DNA of 60,544 nt from the NCBI GenBank assembly GCA_020720765.1, contig DYOB01000006.1, forward strand, positions 1 through 60,544, in the 5' to 3' direction. Both the position numbers and the translations under genes were made by a program. Position 1 is the stretch's first letter. Each line of letters starts with the position of its first letter. Under the pieces are notes generated by a model. It saw only the letters and a program-made list of their open reading frames with translations. It ran no database searches and was not told the DNA's origin. Source of the DNA: Borreliella garinii (GTDB lineage: Bacteria; Spirochaetota; Spirochaetia; JABEVK01). Positions 49,201-57,685 of the stretch are shown here, one piece after another.

Positions 49201-49858
49201 TTCCCGGCGTGTAGAATCAACTCAAACCGAGCCTCATCCAAGGCTCGCTGAAATCGTAATCAGACATAGGGGTTCTCTTTGGCTGAAACCCGTCGCCGCT
49301 TTTTCTCTCAAGGTCTGGGACAATCTTGTACTCTGGAGAAACCCTGAAAGGCCTCTTATCCTCGATCTATGTTGCGGCCGGGGAGAAAGCAGTCATGCAC
49401 TAAAAACTCTTTTTCCTGAATGCCAGATTCTGGGGATCGATAAAAGCAGCGAAAGACTGAAAGACCGAGAAATTATCACTCCCGATCTAGCTCTTGTCCG
49501 TGGAGATCTCAGCGATCTCATTCCAATGATGTTTATTAATAGCTGGAAGGCGGAAAAAATTTACATGCTTTATCCCAACCCCTGGCCGAAACTCGCCCAG
49601 GCTCTGAGGCGCTGGCACCTTCACCCGATATTTCCCAAACTCGTGGCCCTTGGACCAATAGAAATGCGTACGAACTGGAAGGTTTACGCTATCGAATGGA
49701 TGAAAGCCATGGAAATCTTAGACTGTTCCACATCCATGGGAGAATCAGACAAAGCATTTGAGCCTACCACAAATTTCGAGAAGAAGTACCTCGCCAGCGT
49801 ACAAATTATTTATGTTGTTAATGGACGTAATAAGCTTTCAAAGGTGGAAAGCCATTGA
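49190..49858 (+). CDS. TrmB-like SAM-dependent methyltransferase, atypical
   Basis: A 222-aa Rossmann-fold methyltransferase: LILDLCCGRGESSHAL (SAM motif I), ILGIDKSS (motif II) and IYMLYPNPWPK. The last motif is the family marker of tRNA(m7G46) methyltransferase TrmB, normally FPDPWxKxRHxKRR. Here the catalytic Asp is Asn130 and the downstream basic run is LAQALRRWHLHP. It may not methylate tRNA, or may have a changed substrate. It overlaps odc convergently by 41 bp. A degenerate TrmB is the best reading. Confidence 0.75.
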   Translation: MFGNSRRVESTQTEPHPRLAEIVIRHRGSLWLKPVAAFSLKVWDNLVLWRNPERPLILDLCCGRGESSHALKTLFPECQILGIDKSSERLKDREIITPDLALVRGDLSDLIPMMFINSWKAEKIYMLYPNPWPKLAQALRRWHLHPIFPKLVALGPIEMRTNWKVYAIEWMKAMEILDCSTSMGESDKAFEPTTNFEKKYLASVQIIYVVNGRNKLSKVESH

Positions 49859-50999
49859 ATTCGACCGAGCTATAACTGGTAGTGTAGGCGCCGGTGGAAA
49901 ACCAGTAGAGCCTGTCACCTGTCTTTATGTCTAAGGGAAGGCTGTATTTAAAGTCCTCGTAGAGAACGTCCATGGAGTCGCAAGTGGGACCGGCGATAAT
50001 GACTTCTTCTTCCTTGTCAAAGGGAACAGGGCGCTCAAGAGTCCTTTCGGTAAAGAGCGGGTATTTAATGGCCTCGCCGAGGGTCTCCATCATCCCGCCG
50101 AATTTTCCGATATCCGTAAAGACCCACCTGTTCAGGGCGTTTCTGTCCTTCCTGCTGATATTGACGACCTCGCTCACAAGAACGCCTAAGTCTCCCACGA
50201 GGGAGCGTCCGGGTTCGAGGATGATTTGAGGCAAATCATCTCCGAAGTCTTCCTTCATGAACCTTATGATTTCTCTAGCATAAGTTTGAATATTGTGTGT
50301 CTTGGAAAGGTAGTGGGCCGGCATACCGCCGCCAATGTTGATCATGGAAAGTTTGATGCCGTCTTCTTCGAGCATTCGGTAATAAATGGTGCTCGCTTTT
50401 GCAACAGCGGCGTCCCAGGCACCAATGTCCCTTTGCTGGCTGCCGACATGAAACGACACACCAACAGGACGCAAACCAAGATTTCTAGCCATAATGAGAA
50501 GGTCCATCGCCATATCAGAGTGGCAACCGAATTTCCGGCTCAAGGGCCAGTCGGCTGTCAGATCGCCTTCAGTGATAAGCCTGACGTAAACATCGGATCC
50601 CGGTGCAAATTCCGCTATATTTTTAAGATCCGATTCGCTGTCGCTTGCATAAAGCCTGACGCCTTTTTCATAAAAATACTGGATGTCTCTGCGTTTTTTA
50701 ATAGTGTTTCCATAGCTCAGCCTTTCGGGGGTACAACCCAGCTCAAGGACCCGGTCGAGTTCGTAGACCGAGGCTACGTCGAAGTTCGACCCCAGTTCGA
50801 TAAGTCGAGCTAGAATTTCCTTAGCAGGGTTAGCTTTAATCGCATAATAAACCTTTGCACCGGGGAAATTGGTTACGAGGTCGTTGTATTCATAATCGAG
50901 GTTTTTAAGGTCAAAAACCACAAAGGGTGTTTCCATCTTATCCGCAACCGTTTTTAAGCGGTTCCAGTCCACTTCATCCATATATTTTTCAAATGTCAT
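49818..50999 (-). CDS. Ornithine/lysine decarboxylase, fold-III PLP family
   Basis: A 393-aa fold type III PLP decarboxylase: VYYAIKANP (PLP lysine), NFDVASVYEL, VSFHVGSQQRD, NIGGGMPAHYL, LEPGRSLVGD and CDSMDVLYEDF (with the active-site Cys/Asp). It has the length and motifs of ornithine or lysine/ornithine decarboxylases that begin polyamine synthesis. A perfect TTGACA lies 35 nt before the ATG with CATTTT between, in the same leaderless layout as other genes. It overlaps the TrmB-like gene convergently by 41 bp. Confidence 0.9.
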   Translation of the reverse strand: MTFEKYMDEVDWNRLKTVADKMETPFVVFDLKNLDYEYNDLVTNFPGAKVYYAIKANPAKEILARLIELGSNFDVASVYELDRVLELGCTPERLSYGNTIKKRRDIQYFYEKGVRLYASDSESDLKNIAEFAPGSDVYVRLITEGDLTADWPLSRKFGCHSDMAMDLLIMARNLGLRPVGVSFHVGSQQRDIGAWDAAVAKASTIYYRMLEEDGIKLSMINIGGGMPAHYLSKTHNIQTYAREIIRFMKEDFGDDLPQIILEPGRSLVGDLGVLVSEVVNISRKDRNALNRWVFTDIGKFGGMMETLGEAIKYPLFTERTLERPVPFDKEEEVIIAGPTCDSMDVLYEDFKYSLPLDIKTGDRLYWFSTGAYTTSYSSVEFNGFPPLKAYYVH

Positions 51000-51034
51000 A
51001 CGCGTAAAATGAAGGACAATCGAGGCTTTGTCAA
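51000..51034 (-). promoter_or_regulatory. odc promoter, leaderless geometry
   Basis: On the minus strand: perfect TTGACA (51034-51029), 17-nt spacer, CATTTT (51011-51006), 6 nt, ATG at 50999. No Shine-Dalgarno. The weak -10 is offset by the perfect -35. Confidence 0.55.
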
Positions 51035-51891
51035 GAATCCAGCACTTTTTTTGATTCGACGGTTGTTCTTGAAATTCCGTCGTAGAGGGTTTGAAAAGAA
51101 GTGTTTAAAAGACCGAAACCGCTTAAACCCATGATCCCGGAGAGTGCGAATCCAAGGAGTATTACTAAAACGTTCATCTGCCAGACACCTATCGCGGCTA
51201 CAATCCAGCCGGAACACTTGAGGGAGTACCTGAAAATATATACAAGTACATTCCCCGTTTCGCTCGAATCACCCACTTTGTGGCTGATTCTCAAGCCTAG
51301 AATCAGTTTACCCAGGCTGAAACCCAAGAACATCTCCAAACTGAAATACAGGAGCGGAACAAGAAAAACCCAAAAAGAAACACGGGAAACAAGCGAAACT
51401 AGGATAGAAACCCATTCGCTACTCTGGACTTCTGATAAAAGTGTGGACAAACTTCCCACTGCACGGTTGATTTTAGCGAGTTCGGCCGGGTTGATTTCCG
51501 AAAGCCTCGGGTCGTTGGAGAGAACTTCCATCCCACGGTTCATCAATTTCGACAAAGCTGCACCGGGATCGCCAGCTGTTTCAAGAGTGGAAAAGAAATC
51601 TGTTGGAATCTGTCCCCGGGCACCGTTCCCGAAGCTCTCTTCCATAATTTTTTTGATGACAGCCTCTTCCTGGGGATTGAGGTTGATGTCTTCGAAGGAC
51701 CCCGATAATTCTTCCCAGCGGGAAAGCTGGGACTGGAAGCCGGGGATACCCTGAAAAACCTCAAGCATTTTCTGGGGTTGGAATTGAACCGAAATACTTA
51801 CGGTCAGGGCGACCACCGATAAAATCGTAATCAGTGTATTATCGATAAACCAAGCGGCGAAACGTTTTCCTATCGGGTGTTTTTTTTCCAT
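51031..51891 (-). CDS. RDD-family membrane protein
   Basis: A 286-aa protein with the RDD signatures: KRFAAWFIDNTLITIL (Arg and Asp in the first helix) and FLGFSLGKLILGLRI later. Between helices 1 and 2 lies an unusually long extracytoplasmic insert of about 110 residues (starting QFQPQKMLEVFQGIPG), with helical propensity. RDD proteins are often small ion exchangers or unknown membrane factors. The ATG follows a TATACT -10 by 6 nt. Its 3' end overlaps the odc promoter by 4 bp, so there is no gap between the genes. Confidence 0.75.
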   Translation of the reverse strand: MEKKHPIGKRFAAWFIDNTLITILSVVALTVSISVQFQPQKMLEVFQGIPGFQSQLSRWEELSGSFEDINLNPQEEAVIKKIMEESFGNGARGQIPTDFFSTLETAGDPGAALSKLMNRGMEVLSNDPRLSEINPAELAKINRAVGSLSTLLSEVQSSEWVSILVSLVSRVSFWVFLVPLLYFSLEMFLGFSLGKLILGLRISHKVGDSSETGNVLVYIFRYSLKCSGWIVAAIGVWQMNVLVILLGFALSGIMGLSGFGLLNTSFQTLYDGISRTTVESKKVLDS

Positions 51892-51926
51892 AACCTTAGT
51901 ATAATCAACCGGGGTAAAAATGGAAA
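51892..51926 (-). promoter_or_regulatory. RDD gene promoter, leaderless geometry
   Basis: On the minus strand: TTTCCA (51926-51921), 17-nt spacer, TATACT (51903-51898), 6 nt, ATG at 51891. A TAAGG in the gap could alternatively act as a Shine-Dalgarno. Its -10 overlaps a TATAAT (51900-51905) facing the methyltransferase gene. Confidence 0.5.
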
Positions 51927-52765
51927 TTCTTTTTTCTGATTATTTAAACGCAAAATCCGCTCTGGACACGAGAAGTCTCCATCAAAGCACTTGGGCCCGA
52001 TTCCTTTCTATGTTGGGAGCAATCAAACCGCTCACCATTTTAGATATCGGTTCGGGTTCCTGCGTGATGATGGAAAGGCTTTTCAGGCAGAACGCTTTTC
52101 TAAAAAGCCCCGAGGCTGTCTACTACTGGGCACTCGACCACGACCCGGAACTCCACCGCATTGCTTCACGCCGCCTTGAGAACCTGGTGCGTGAGTTCCC
52201 GACAACGGCAAGTCAAATTATCCTCCACCCGCTTATACAGGACTGGTCGTCCTTTTCAGCCCATCCGCCTGCGAAACCCATATTTAACTCGATTTCTGCA
52301 CACGCTTTCCTCGACCTTGTCAATGCCCCATACGAAATGGGAATCATGACGAAATACCTTGTCCCCGGGGGTATCCTTTACGCAAGCCTGAACTTCGACG
52401 GTATCACCCAGTGGTTCCCGACACGGCCCGAGGATGTCGAATTGATGAAGGCCTACCATGCGGATATGGAAATCCAGCTTCCTGATGGCCGAAAGAGATC
52501 GGGTTCTAAGACGGGCTTGAGTTTAATGGACTCGGCGGACGGATTGGGACTAAAAATCCTCAGCGCAGGTCCTTCCGACTGGGTCATCCTCCCTGGAAAT
52601 TACGCCCCTGGAGAAAAAACACTGATTCTATGGCTTCTCCAGACCATCGAAGGAGTATTAGGTTCCCGCATGTCGGAGTGGATCGGGGTCCGCAGGGCGC
52701 AGGCTGAAGCCGGGACCCTGGGGATGAGGATTAGCAACTGGGACATGCTCTTTCAGAAAAGATGA
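51920..52765 (+). CDS. SAM-dependent methyltransferase, unknown substrate
   Basis: A 281-aa class I methyltransferase: TILDIGSGSCVMMERLF (SAM loop), YYWALDHDPELHRIA (acidic residue after strand 2), then NSISAHAFLDLV and LVPGGILYASLNFDG. The rest is a cap with no family I recognise; the C-terminal helix sits near the lipid acyltransferase start (ATGA overlap, 52762-52765), which suggests a joint lipid or cofactor pathway. TATAAT at 51900-51905 and GGGG before the ATG give an 8-nt leader. Confidence 0.8.
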   Translation: MEILFSDYLNAKSALDTRSLHQSTWARFLSMLGAIKPLTILDIGSGSCVMMERLFRQNAFLKSPEAVYYWALDHDPELHRIASRRLENLVREFPTTASQIILHPLIQDWSSFSAHPPAKPIFNSISAHAFLDLVNAPYEMGIMTKYLVPGGILYASLNFDGITQWFPTRPEDVELMKAYHADMEIQLPDGRKRSGSKTGLSLMDSADGLGLKILSAGPSDWVILPGNYAPGEKTLILWLLQTIEGVLGSRMSEWIGVRRAQAEAGTLGMRISNWDMLFQKR

Positions 52766-53649
52766 ACACCTTTTTTCTTATGTTCCGAGATACCCTCTCG
52801 GATATGCTCGGTTCCGCAGGCGCTAAAAAAGGCTTCCTCAGGGCCCTATTTCTACCCATTGCGTGTGTTCCAGCCTTGATTTTTACCCTGAGGATGCGGC
52901 GCTTCAACAGGAATATCCAACTTGGAGGAACGGGATTCGCCGCCCGGAAAATGCTTCCTTTATTTTATAGGGGACTCAGTGTTATCGGGACGCCACCTGC
53001 ACCGAATTCAGGGGGGCTGGTAGTCTGCAACCACCCGGGGATCGGAGACAGCCTTGCCCTCCTCGCCGTTTTACCCGAGGGTAGATTCAGGATGGTCGCA
53101 AGGGAAAGAGATTTCTTCCGCGCCATGCCCGAAGTCTGGAAAAGGCTGATCATCGTCCCCGAAGATCCATCTCAGCGGCACCGCACGGTCGGTGAAATTC
53201 TGAATGCCATCCTTAAAGGGGATATCGTTGTTCTTTATCCTGCAGGAGTTATAGAACCCGATCCCGTTTTCAGGGATTGGGGGTGGCTTGACCGGGAAGA
53301 GCCGCTTTTGAAAGAGTGGAGCCCCATAATCTCGCTGATCGTGAGGTTGCTCAAACGGTCACCCAACCCGCCCCCGGTTTATCCCGTCCTTGCAAAAAAT
53401 GTCATCTCGCAAAAAGCCCTGTTTTCATGGTGGGCTTCGCGCGGAAAAACCCGCAAGGATCAAGAGGAAAAGGCCGTGGGGTACCAGATTCTTAGAAACC
53501 TAGCACGCGATCAGAATGTTGAGTTAATTTTTGGAGAGCCGCTTTCCGTCCTCGAACTGAACGCCGATCAACCTGGCATCGAGGGGATGGTCAAGTACAT
53601 TCAAGAAAAAGTCACAGTCCTGAATTTAAACTCTCTGGTCAACCCTTAA
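52762..53649 (+). CDS. Phospholipid/glycerol acyltransferase family protein
   Basis: A 295-aa protein with an N-terminal hydrophobic region (FLPIACVPALIFTL). The acyltransferase HX4D motif reads NHPGIGD, and the substrate motif normally FPEGTR reads YPAGVIEPD. Further features are VVLYPAGV and VKYIQEKV. It would transfer an acyl chain to a glycerol-phosphate or other lipid head. The altered second motif means another substrate is likely. Coupled to the methyltransferase gene by ATGA overlap, 3 nt before the convergent lipoprotein gene. Confidence 0.8.
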   Translation: MNTFFLMFRDTLSDMLGSAGAKKGFLRALFLPIACVPALIFTLRMRRFNRNIQLGGTGFAARKMLPLFYRGLSVIGTPPAPNSGGLVVCNHPGIGDSLALLAVLPEGRFRMVARERDFFRAMPEVWKRLIIVPEDPSQRHRTVGEILNAILKGDIVVLYPAGVIEPDPVFRDWGWLDREEPLLKEWSPIISLIVRLLKRSPNPPPVYPVLAKNVISQKALFSWWASRGKTRKDQEEKAVGYQILRNLARDQNVELIFGEPLSVLELNADQPGIEGMVKYIQEKVTVLNLNSLVNP

Positions 53650-53652
53650 TGA

Positions 53653-54051
53653 TCAGTCTAAATACACTGTCAGGGTATCGGAAACCAAACCCGTACCCGA
53701 ACCCAGGTATTCGAAAACCCTTACAAAATAGGTACCTTCACCGGCAAAGGCTTCAAGTTTGACTTCAGGCTTTTCACGCGGAGAACGGAAAACAGCTATG
53801 TCTCCGCTTCTTGTGGGGAATACGGGAGCCTCGTTAAGGCTCCAAACCGTCATAAAACCCATGGGAAATTGACCATGGGGGATAAATTTCAACAGGGACC
53901 GTTCAAAGCTTAGGTCAATCGACCTTTGCGGCGCGATTGGAACAGAAACCTTTATTTCCTCTACAGGCGGACCTTGCGAAACCGTGGGGGCTGGTGTCGA
54001 GCAGGACACGGCCCAAATGACTACTAAGACGGCTACAACAAGGGTTTTCAT
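53653..54051 (-). CDS. Small lipoprotein, unknown family
   Basis: A 132-aa lipoprotein: signal peptide VVAVLVVIWAVSC with the lipobox Cys at residue 17, a Pro/Ser linker, then a beta-rich domain ending GTYFVRVFEYLGSGTGLVSDTLTVYLD. No known family seen. The ATG has no Shine-Dalgarno but GATAAT (5 of 6) 6 nt upstream, so the mRNA is probably leaderless. Divergent from lysA. Confidence 0.78.
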   Translation of the reverse strand: MKTLVVAVLVVIWAVSCSTPAPTVSQGPPVEEIKVSVPIAPQRSIDLSFERSLLKFIPHGQFPMGFMTVWSLNEAPVFPTRSGDIAVFRSPREKPEVKLEAFAGEGTYFVRVFEYLGSGTGLVSDTLTVYLD

Positions 54052-54063
54052 AGTCTGATTATC
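54052..54063 (-). promoter_or_regulatory. Lipoprotein gene -10 element, leaderless geometry
   Basis: On the minus strand: GATAAT (54063-54058), 6 nt, ATG at 54051. No good -35 at 17 nt; TGCAAG stands at 18 nt. No Shine-Dalgarno. Confidence 0.4.
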
Positions 54064-54098
54064 GGATGATCACCGCTGATTCTTGCACCCTTTTTTCA

Positions 54099-54133
54099 TT
54101 GACCTAAGGCGTGTTCCTTAGTAAAGTACTGGC
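54099..54133 (+). promoter_or_regulatory. lysA promoter, leaderless geometry
   Basis: TTGACC (54099-54104), 17-nt spacer, TAAAGT (54122-54127), 6 nt, ATG at 54134. No Shine-Dalgarno. The -35 matches 5 of 6. Confidence 0.55.
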
Positions 54134-55405
54134 ATGAATACAAAATCGTTGCCTTTTACACGGGAACAGCTAGAAGTTATCGCCCGCGAGGTTCCTACCC
54201 CGTTCCATATCTATCACGAACCCATGATCCGTGCCAATGCACGTGCGATGAAGGAAGCTTTTTCCTGGGTGCCGGGCGGTTTTCAGAATTACTTTGCAGT
54301 AAAAGCCCTACCCAACCCCCATGTCATGCAGATAGTTAAAGAGGAAGGTATGGGAATGGACTGCTCCAGCAAAGCGGAGCTACTTTTATCTGAAGCCGTC
54401 GGAGTCACCGGCACCAACATTATGTTCACCAGCAACGATACACCCGCATCCGAATACCAGAAGGCTTCTGAATTGGGGGCTATAATCAACCTGGATGACT
54501 TCAGCCACTTGAATTATCTGGAAACCAGCTTGGGAAAACTCCCCGATCTCCTATGCTTCCGCTACAACCCCGGCCCGCTAAAAGAAGGGAATGTTATTAT
54601 TGGCAAGCCGGAAGAAGCAAAATACGGCCTGACCCGCGCTCAAATTTTAGAAGTCTACCCTTTGGCAAAAGCCAAGGGTGTTAAAACTTTTGGTCTCCAC
54701 ACCATGGTCGCTTCTAACGAAATCAATACGGAATATTTTATTGAAACAGCCGCAATGCTTTTTGAGCTTGCTGTTGAAATCAAAACCAAAACCGGGGTTC
54801 AAGTCAATTTTATCAACCTAGGAGGAGGAATCGGCATACCCTACAGGCCTGAACACACTGAGGTTGATGTTGTCAAAATGAGCCAGGGAGTCAGAGAAGC
54901 CTATAACCGTCTTATGGTACCCGCAGGTCTTGGCGACTGCCGTGTGGTGACGGAGAACGGCCGCTTTATAACCGGTCCCTACGGCTGGCTTGTATCGAGG
55001 GCTCTCCATAAAAAAAATACATACAAGCAATACATAGGCCTTGACTCCAGCATGGCAAACCTTATGCGCCCCGGTATGTACGGAGCCTACCACCATATCT
55101 CGGTCCCGGGCCGTGAAGACGGACCTCGCAAAGTCTACGATGTGACCGGTTCCCTTTGCGAGAATAACGACAAGTTTGCTATAGACAGGGAAATTCCCGA
55201 CGCCCAGATCGGCGACCTTGTTGTGATACACGACACAGGTGCGCACGGCCACAGTATGGGTTTCAACTATAACGGCAAACTCCGAAGCGCCGAGGTGCTC
55301 TGGCAAGGAGACGGCAAATGGAAGGTCATTCGACGCGCTGAAACGTACTCCGACTACTTCGCAACACTTGACTATCCCGGGTTAGATTCGCCTATGATGG
55401 CTTAA
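54134..55405 (+). CDS. lysA: Diaminopimelate decarboxylase
   Basis: A 423-aa fold-III PLP enzyme: NYFAVKALPNP (PLP lysine), GMDCSSKAELLL, FGLHTMVASN, FINLGGGIGIPYRPEH, and CENNDKFAIDREIPDAQIGDLVVIHDTGAHGHSMGFNYNG near the end, the DapDC form. It makes lysine from meso-diaminopimelate. It is preceded by a leaderless-type promoter and followed by IS copy 2. Confidence 0.92.
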   Translation: MNTKSLPFTREQLEVIAREVPTPFHIYHEPMIRANARAMKEAFSWVPGGFQNYFAVKALPNPHVMQIVKEEGMGMDCSSKAELLLSEAVGVTGTNIMFTSNDTPASEYQKASELGAIINLDDFSHLNYLETSLGKLPDLLCFRYNPGPLKEGNVIIGKPEEAKYGLTRAQILEVYPLAKAKGVKTFGLHTMVASNEINTEYFIETAAMLFELAVEIKTKTGVQVNFINLGGGIGIPYRPEHTEVDVVKMSQGVREAYNRLMVPAGLGDCRVVTENGRFITGPYGWLVSRALHKKNTYKQYIGLDSSMANLMRPGMYGAYHHISVPGREDGPRKVYDVTGSLCENNDKFAIDREIPDAQIGDLVVIHDTGAHGHSMGFNYNGKLRSAEVLWQGDGKWKVIRRAETYSDYFATLDYPGLDSPMMA

Positions 55406-55469
55406 ACCATGGCTGGCATCCCAGAAGAAACGCTTGTCCGTTTTCTTATCTCCTTTTTTATCTTGCTAG

Positions 55470-55859
55470 GAGCCTGTTGCGCTTAAGATTTTGACACGGG
55501 CTAAGATCGCCACAATGCACAAGGCGCCCGGAAACCCAGGACTCCTTTTATGATTCCAAACACAGGTTCCACAGTAGTCTTGCGTTTCTTATACAACTCC
55601 TTGGCCCTGTCCGTCTCCATTGCTTCTTTCATTTCTACGACCCACTTCTTGTGGTGTTTCTTGGGAGGTTTTTCCTGCGTCAATAAAAGCGGTAGAAAGT
55701 CATATTTCCTTTTTAGTCTTACCGACTCGGTTGGATTTAAACTCTCCAAGGGCACAAGCTGGGCCGCCTCAACGGTTTTGTATCGTGTCGCCATGGGTAA
55801 CAAAGTATCACACAGTTCAACCTCATGAAAATTTCTGCGGTCTCAAGCGCAACAGGCTC
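55470..55859 (-). mobile_element. Non-autonomous IS element, copy 2 (390 bp)
   Basis: The left end GAGCCTGTTGCGCTTAAGAT and right end TCTCAAGCGCAACAGGCTC are the same inverted repeats as copy 1. It is flanked by CTAG (55466-55469) on the left and TTAG (55860-55863) on the right, a 3 of 4 match. The interior is about 104 bp shorter than copy 1 and joined at a different place, so the two deletions are independent. Confidence 0.88.
55501..55794 (-). pseudogene. Internally deleted DDE transposase, copy 2
   Basis: The frame from ATG 55794 has the N-terminus MATRYKTVEAAQLVPL, a short joined middle (SLNPTESVRLKRKYDF), and the same C-terminal end as copy 1 (KEAMETDRAKELYKKRKTTVEPVFGIIK). It keeps more of the N-terminal part and less of the linker than copy 1. 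It ends about 8 residues past copy 1 (CALWRS tail). No catalytic core remains. Confidence 0.8.
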
Positions 55860-55887
55860 TTAGCATAACTTTTTTGTATGGTGAACG

Positions 55888-56478
55888 TCACTGCAGGATT
55901 CGGTGGTGGAAAAATTCCAAAGTCCAAAGGCTAACTAAGACAAGCAGATTTTGATAATTTTGCCAATGAGGATCAGTATATTCAGGATTGTCCATCAGCC
56001 GACTGAAGTCGGGCAGCTTCAAAGAAAACCCGATTTCCAAAGGCAGAGTGGTGTACGACTGGTTTCTATCATCGTAAAATGTACTGCGGAGAAAGAGAAC
56101 ATGACCCGGGCTTCTTTCAGAAGATCTAAGACCAGAATAAGGTGAATTCACCCAAAAAACTAAGTACTTATAACCAAAACTGACTGGGCCGGTGTCATAA
56201 CCAGCCCATAGCCCGAAAGACCCAGTCCAGTCAGAGAAATTAAATATAGGCAAGAAAGTTGTTTCGATTCCCGCTTCAAACCCATGGTAGGAAATATTGG
56301 TGCCGATGCGAAAACCGAACCCTTCTGCACCGATGGCGCCGCCCATATATAGTTCCACTTGAACCCGTCCTGGATCGTAAGGGTTGGGAAAGTAGCCGTT
56401 TTCTGACTGGGCGGAGAGTCCCTGCGTTATGAAGGCCATCAAGATAAACACCATGGTTTTCTTTTGAGATTGTTTCAA
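55888..56478 (-). CDS. Secreted or outer-membrane-like protein, unknown family
   Basis: A 196-aa protein with a signal peptide (TMVFILMAFITQGLSAQ). A beta-rich mature chain follows with aromatic-Gly strands (GFRIGTNISYHGFEAGIETTF, GSFGLWAGYDTGPVSFGYKYLVFW), as in small outer-membrane barrels. It ends FFHHRILQ. AGGAGGATCTG precedes the ATG. It stands alone, 25 nt beyond IS copy 2. No family recognised. Confidence 0.65.
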   Translation of the reverse strand: MKQSQKKTMVFILMAFITQGLSAQSENGYFPNPYDPGRVQVELYMGGAIGAEGFGFRIGTNISYHGFEAGIETTFLPIFNFSDWTGSFGLWAGYDTGPVSFGYKYLVFWVNSPYSGLRSSERSPGHVLFLRSTFYDDRNQSYTTLPLEIGFSLKLPDFSRLMDNPEYTDPHWQNYQNLLVLVSLWTLEFFHHRILQ

Positions 56479-57001
56479 TTCAGATCCTCCTAAGATTCAC
56501 GGATAAGGATACATTCGAAATTGATTTTTGGCAATGTGACTTTGGTTATAGTGTGCGCATTTAAGGTGTCGCAAATCCTTTAATCGTGAAATATTGTTCA
56601 TGACCCAGGTTGAACAGTCCATACAATCCGCTGTTAGGGCTTTGAGTCCCAAAGCCAAATTCAAAAAAGAACGGAAGGCGGTCTTCGATGTAGCTGGATG
56701 GTGATGTAAAGTTTGCAATTTGTAAAAAGCTGGTATGAACACCTCCAAGCAAGAGCAAGTTGTTTTTCAAGCCGAGCACATGGAGCCCGGCGGCAAGGTC
56801 CGGTAACAAATGCGTTGTTTTCTTCTATCCGCCCGAGCTTGCCGAGAAAGTAAAAACACTACAGCAAGGCTCCGTCTACATCGTGACTTTTACGTATCAG
56901 AATTATGACGAGTTCCAGAAGGGTACCGCCACCGCTATCGAATAACTCAAGAGTTCAGAGGAAGAAAGTCCTAGCTTTCATACTCTTCCTTACATTCTTA
57001 C
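56479..57001. other. Gap with gene fragments
   Basis: No intact gene. The minus strand 56561-56809 reads 82 residues with beta-barrel-like composition and no start signal. The plus strand 56787-56945 reads about 50 residues (FYPPELAEKVKTLQQGSVYI ... DEFQKGTATAIE) with a natural-looking C-terminus and stop but no beginning. The two overlap by 23 bp at about 56.8 kb, as if two genes had been cut and joined there. Both look like decayed remains. Confidence 0.5.
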
Positions 57002-57030
57002 TTGACGAAAGTTGACTTTTGCGCTATCCT
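57002..57030 (+). promoter_or_regulatory. Promoter of the AbrB-PIN operon
   Basis: TTGACG (57002-57007), 17-nt spacer, TATCCT (57025-57030). The leader is about 11 nt and overlaps the AGAGGAGG site at 57035-57042. A second TTGACT at 57012-57017 overlaps the spacer. Confidence 0.55.
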
Positions 57031-57047
57031 TGAAAGAGGAGGCGCCG

Positions 57048-57293
57048 ATGCTCTGCAAAATGACAAGCAAGAACCAATTGACCTTGCCTAAAGACGTGCT
57101 CACTTATTGCAAGGACCAAGTATATTTTGACGCGCGGTGGGAAGCCGGCCACATTGTGCTGGAGCCGGTGGCAGTCACCCCTCTTGAGTCTCCCGAATTG
57201 GCGGCCATCCGCAATAAGGTGGGCGATTTAGGCCTCGATGAAACCGATATCGGCTCCATAGTAGCCGAAGCGCGCCTTGCTTACCGTCCTTGA
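57048..57293 (+). CDS. AbrB/MazE-like antitoxin
   Basis: From ATG 57048 (AGAGGAGG site) this is an 81-aa protein: an N-terminal swapped-hairpin DNA-binding domain (MTSKNQLTLPKDVL) and a C-terminal helix that would bind the toxin (SPELAAIRNKVGDLGLDETDI). It overlaps the PIN toxin start by 17 bp, the usual antitoxin-toxin order. It should repress its own promoter. The frame is open to 57012, which has no site. Confidence 0.85.
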   Translation: MLCKMTSKNQLTLPKDVLTYCKDQVYFDARWEAGHIVLEPVAVTPLESPELAAIRNKVGDLGLDETDIGSIVAEARLAYRP

Positions 57294-57681
57294 CACCAAT
57301 GTGGTCGTCTCGGCCCTGCTGTTTCGCGGAAGAGCCTCGCTGATCCATAAAGCCATTATCGAAGGGCGGCTGGTGCCGCTCGTCACCCCGCCCATTTTAG
57401 AAGAATACATCCGGGTTTTGAGTTACCCCAAGTTCGGATTGACCAAGAGTGACATCCACTACCTGGCTCAAAAAGAAATCGGCCGTTGGTTTCACCGTTT
57501 AACAGAGGAAATACCCACGGGTTCCTGGATACCCGAAGACCCCAGCGATGACATGTTCATCAACGCGGCGCGGGTACGGCCTGGTACTTGCCTTGTTACC
57601 GGCGATGCTCACATCTTGGGAGCCCGCGACCGGTTACCGGTTCAGGTGCTGTCGGTGGCGGAGGTGCTGGGGAAGGTCTGA
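57277..57681 (+). CDS. PIN-domain toxin, VapC-like
   Basis: A 134-aa PIN protein of the PF13470-like type: VLDTNVVVSAL (first acid), ILEEYIRVL (Glu), DPSDDMFINAA (two acidic residues) and LVTGDAHIL (last Asp of GDxH). It would cleave RNA. It starts with a TTG 17 bp inside the antitoxin gene. It ends 4 bp from the convergent vapC. A related fragment is at 58503-58552. Confidence 0.88.
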   Translation: MLTVLDTNVVVSALLFRGRASLIHKAIIEGRLVPLVTPPILEEYIRVLSYPKFGLTKSDIHYLAQKEIGRWFHRLTEEIPTGSWIPEDPSDDMFINAARVRPGTCLVTGDAHILGARDRLPVQVLSVAEVLGKV

Positions 57682-57685
57682 TTGT

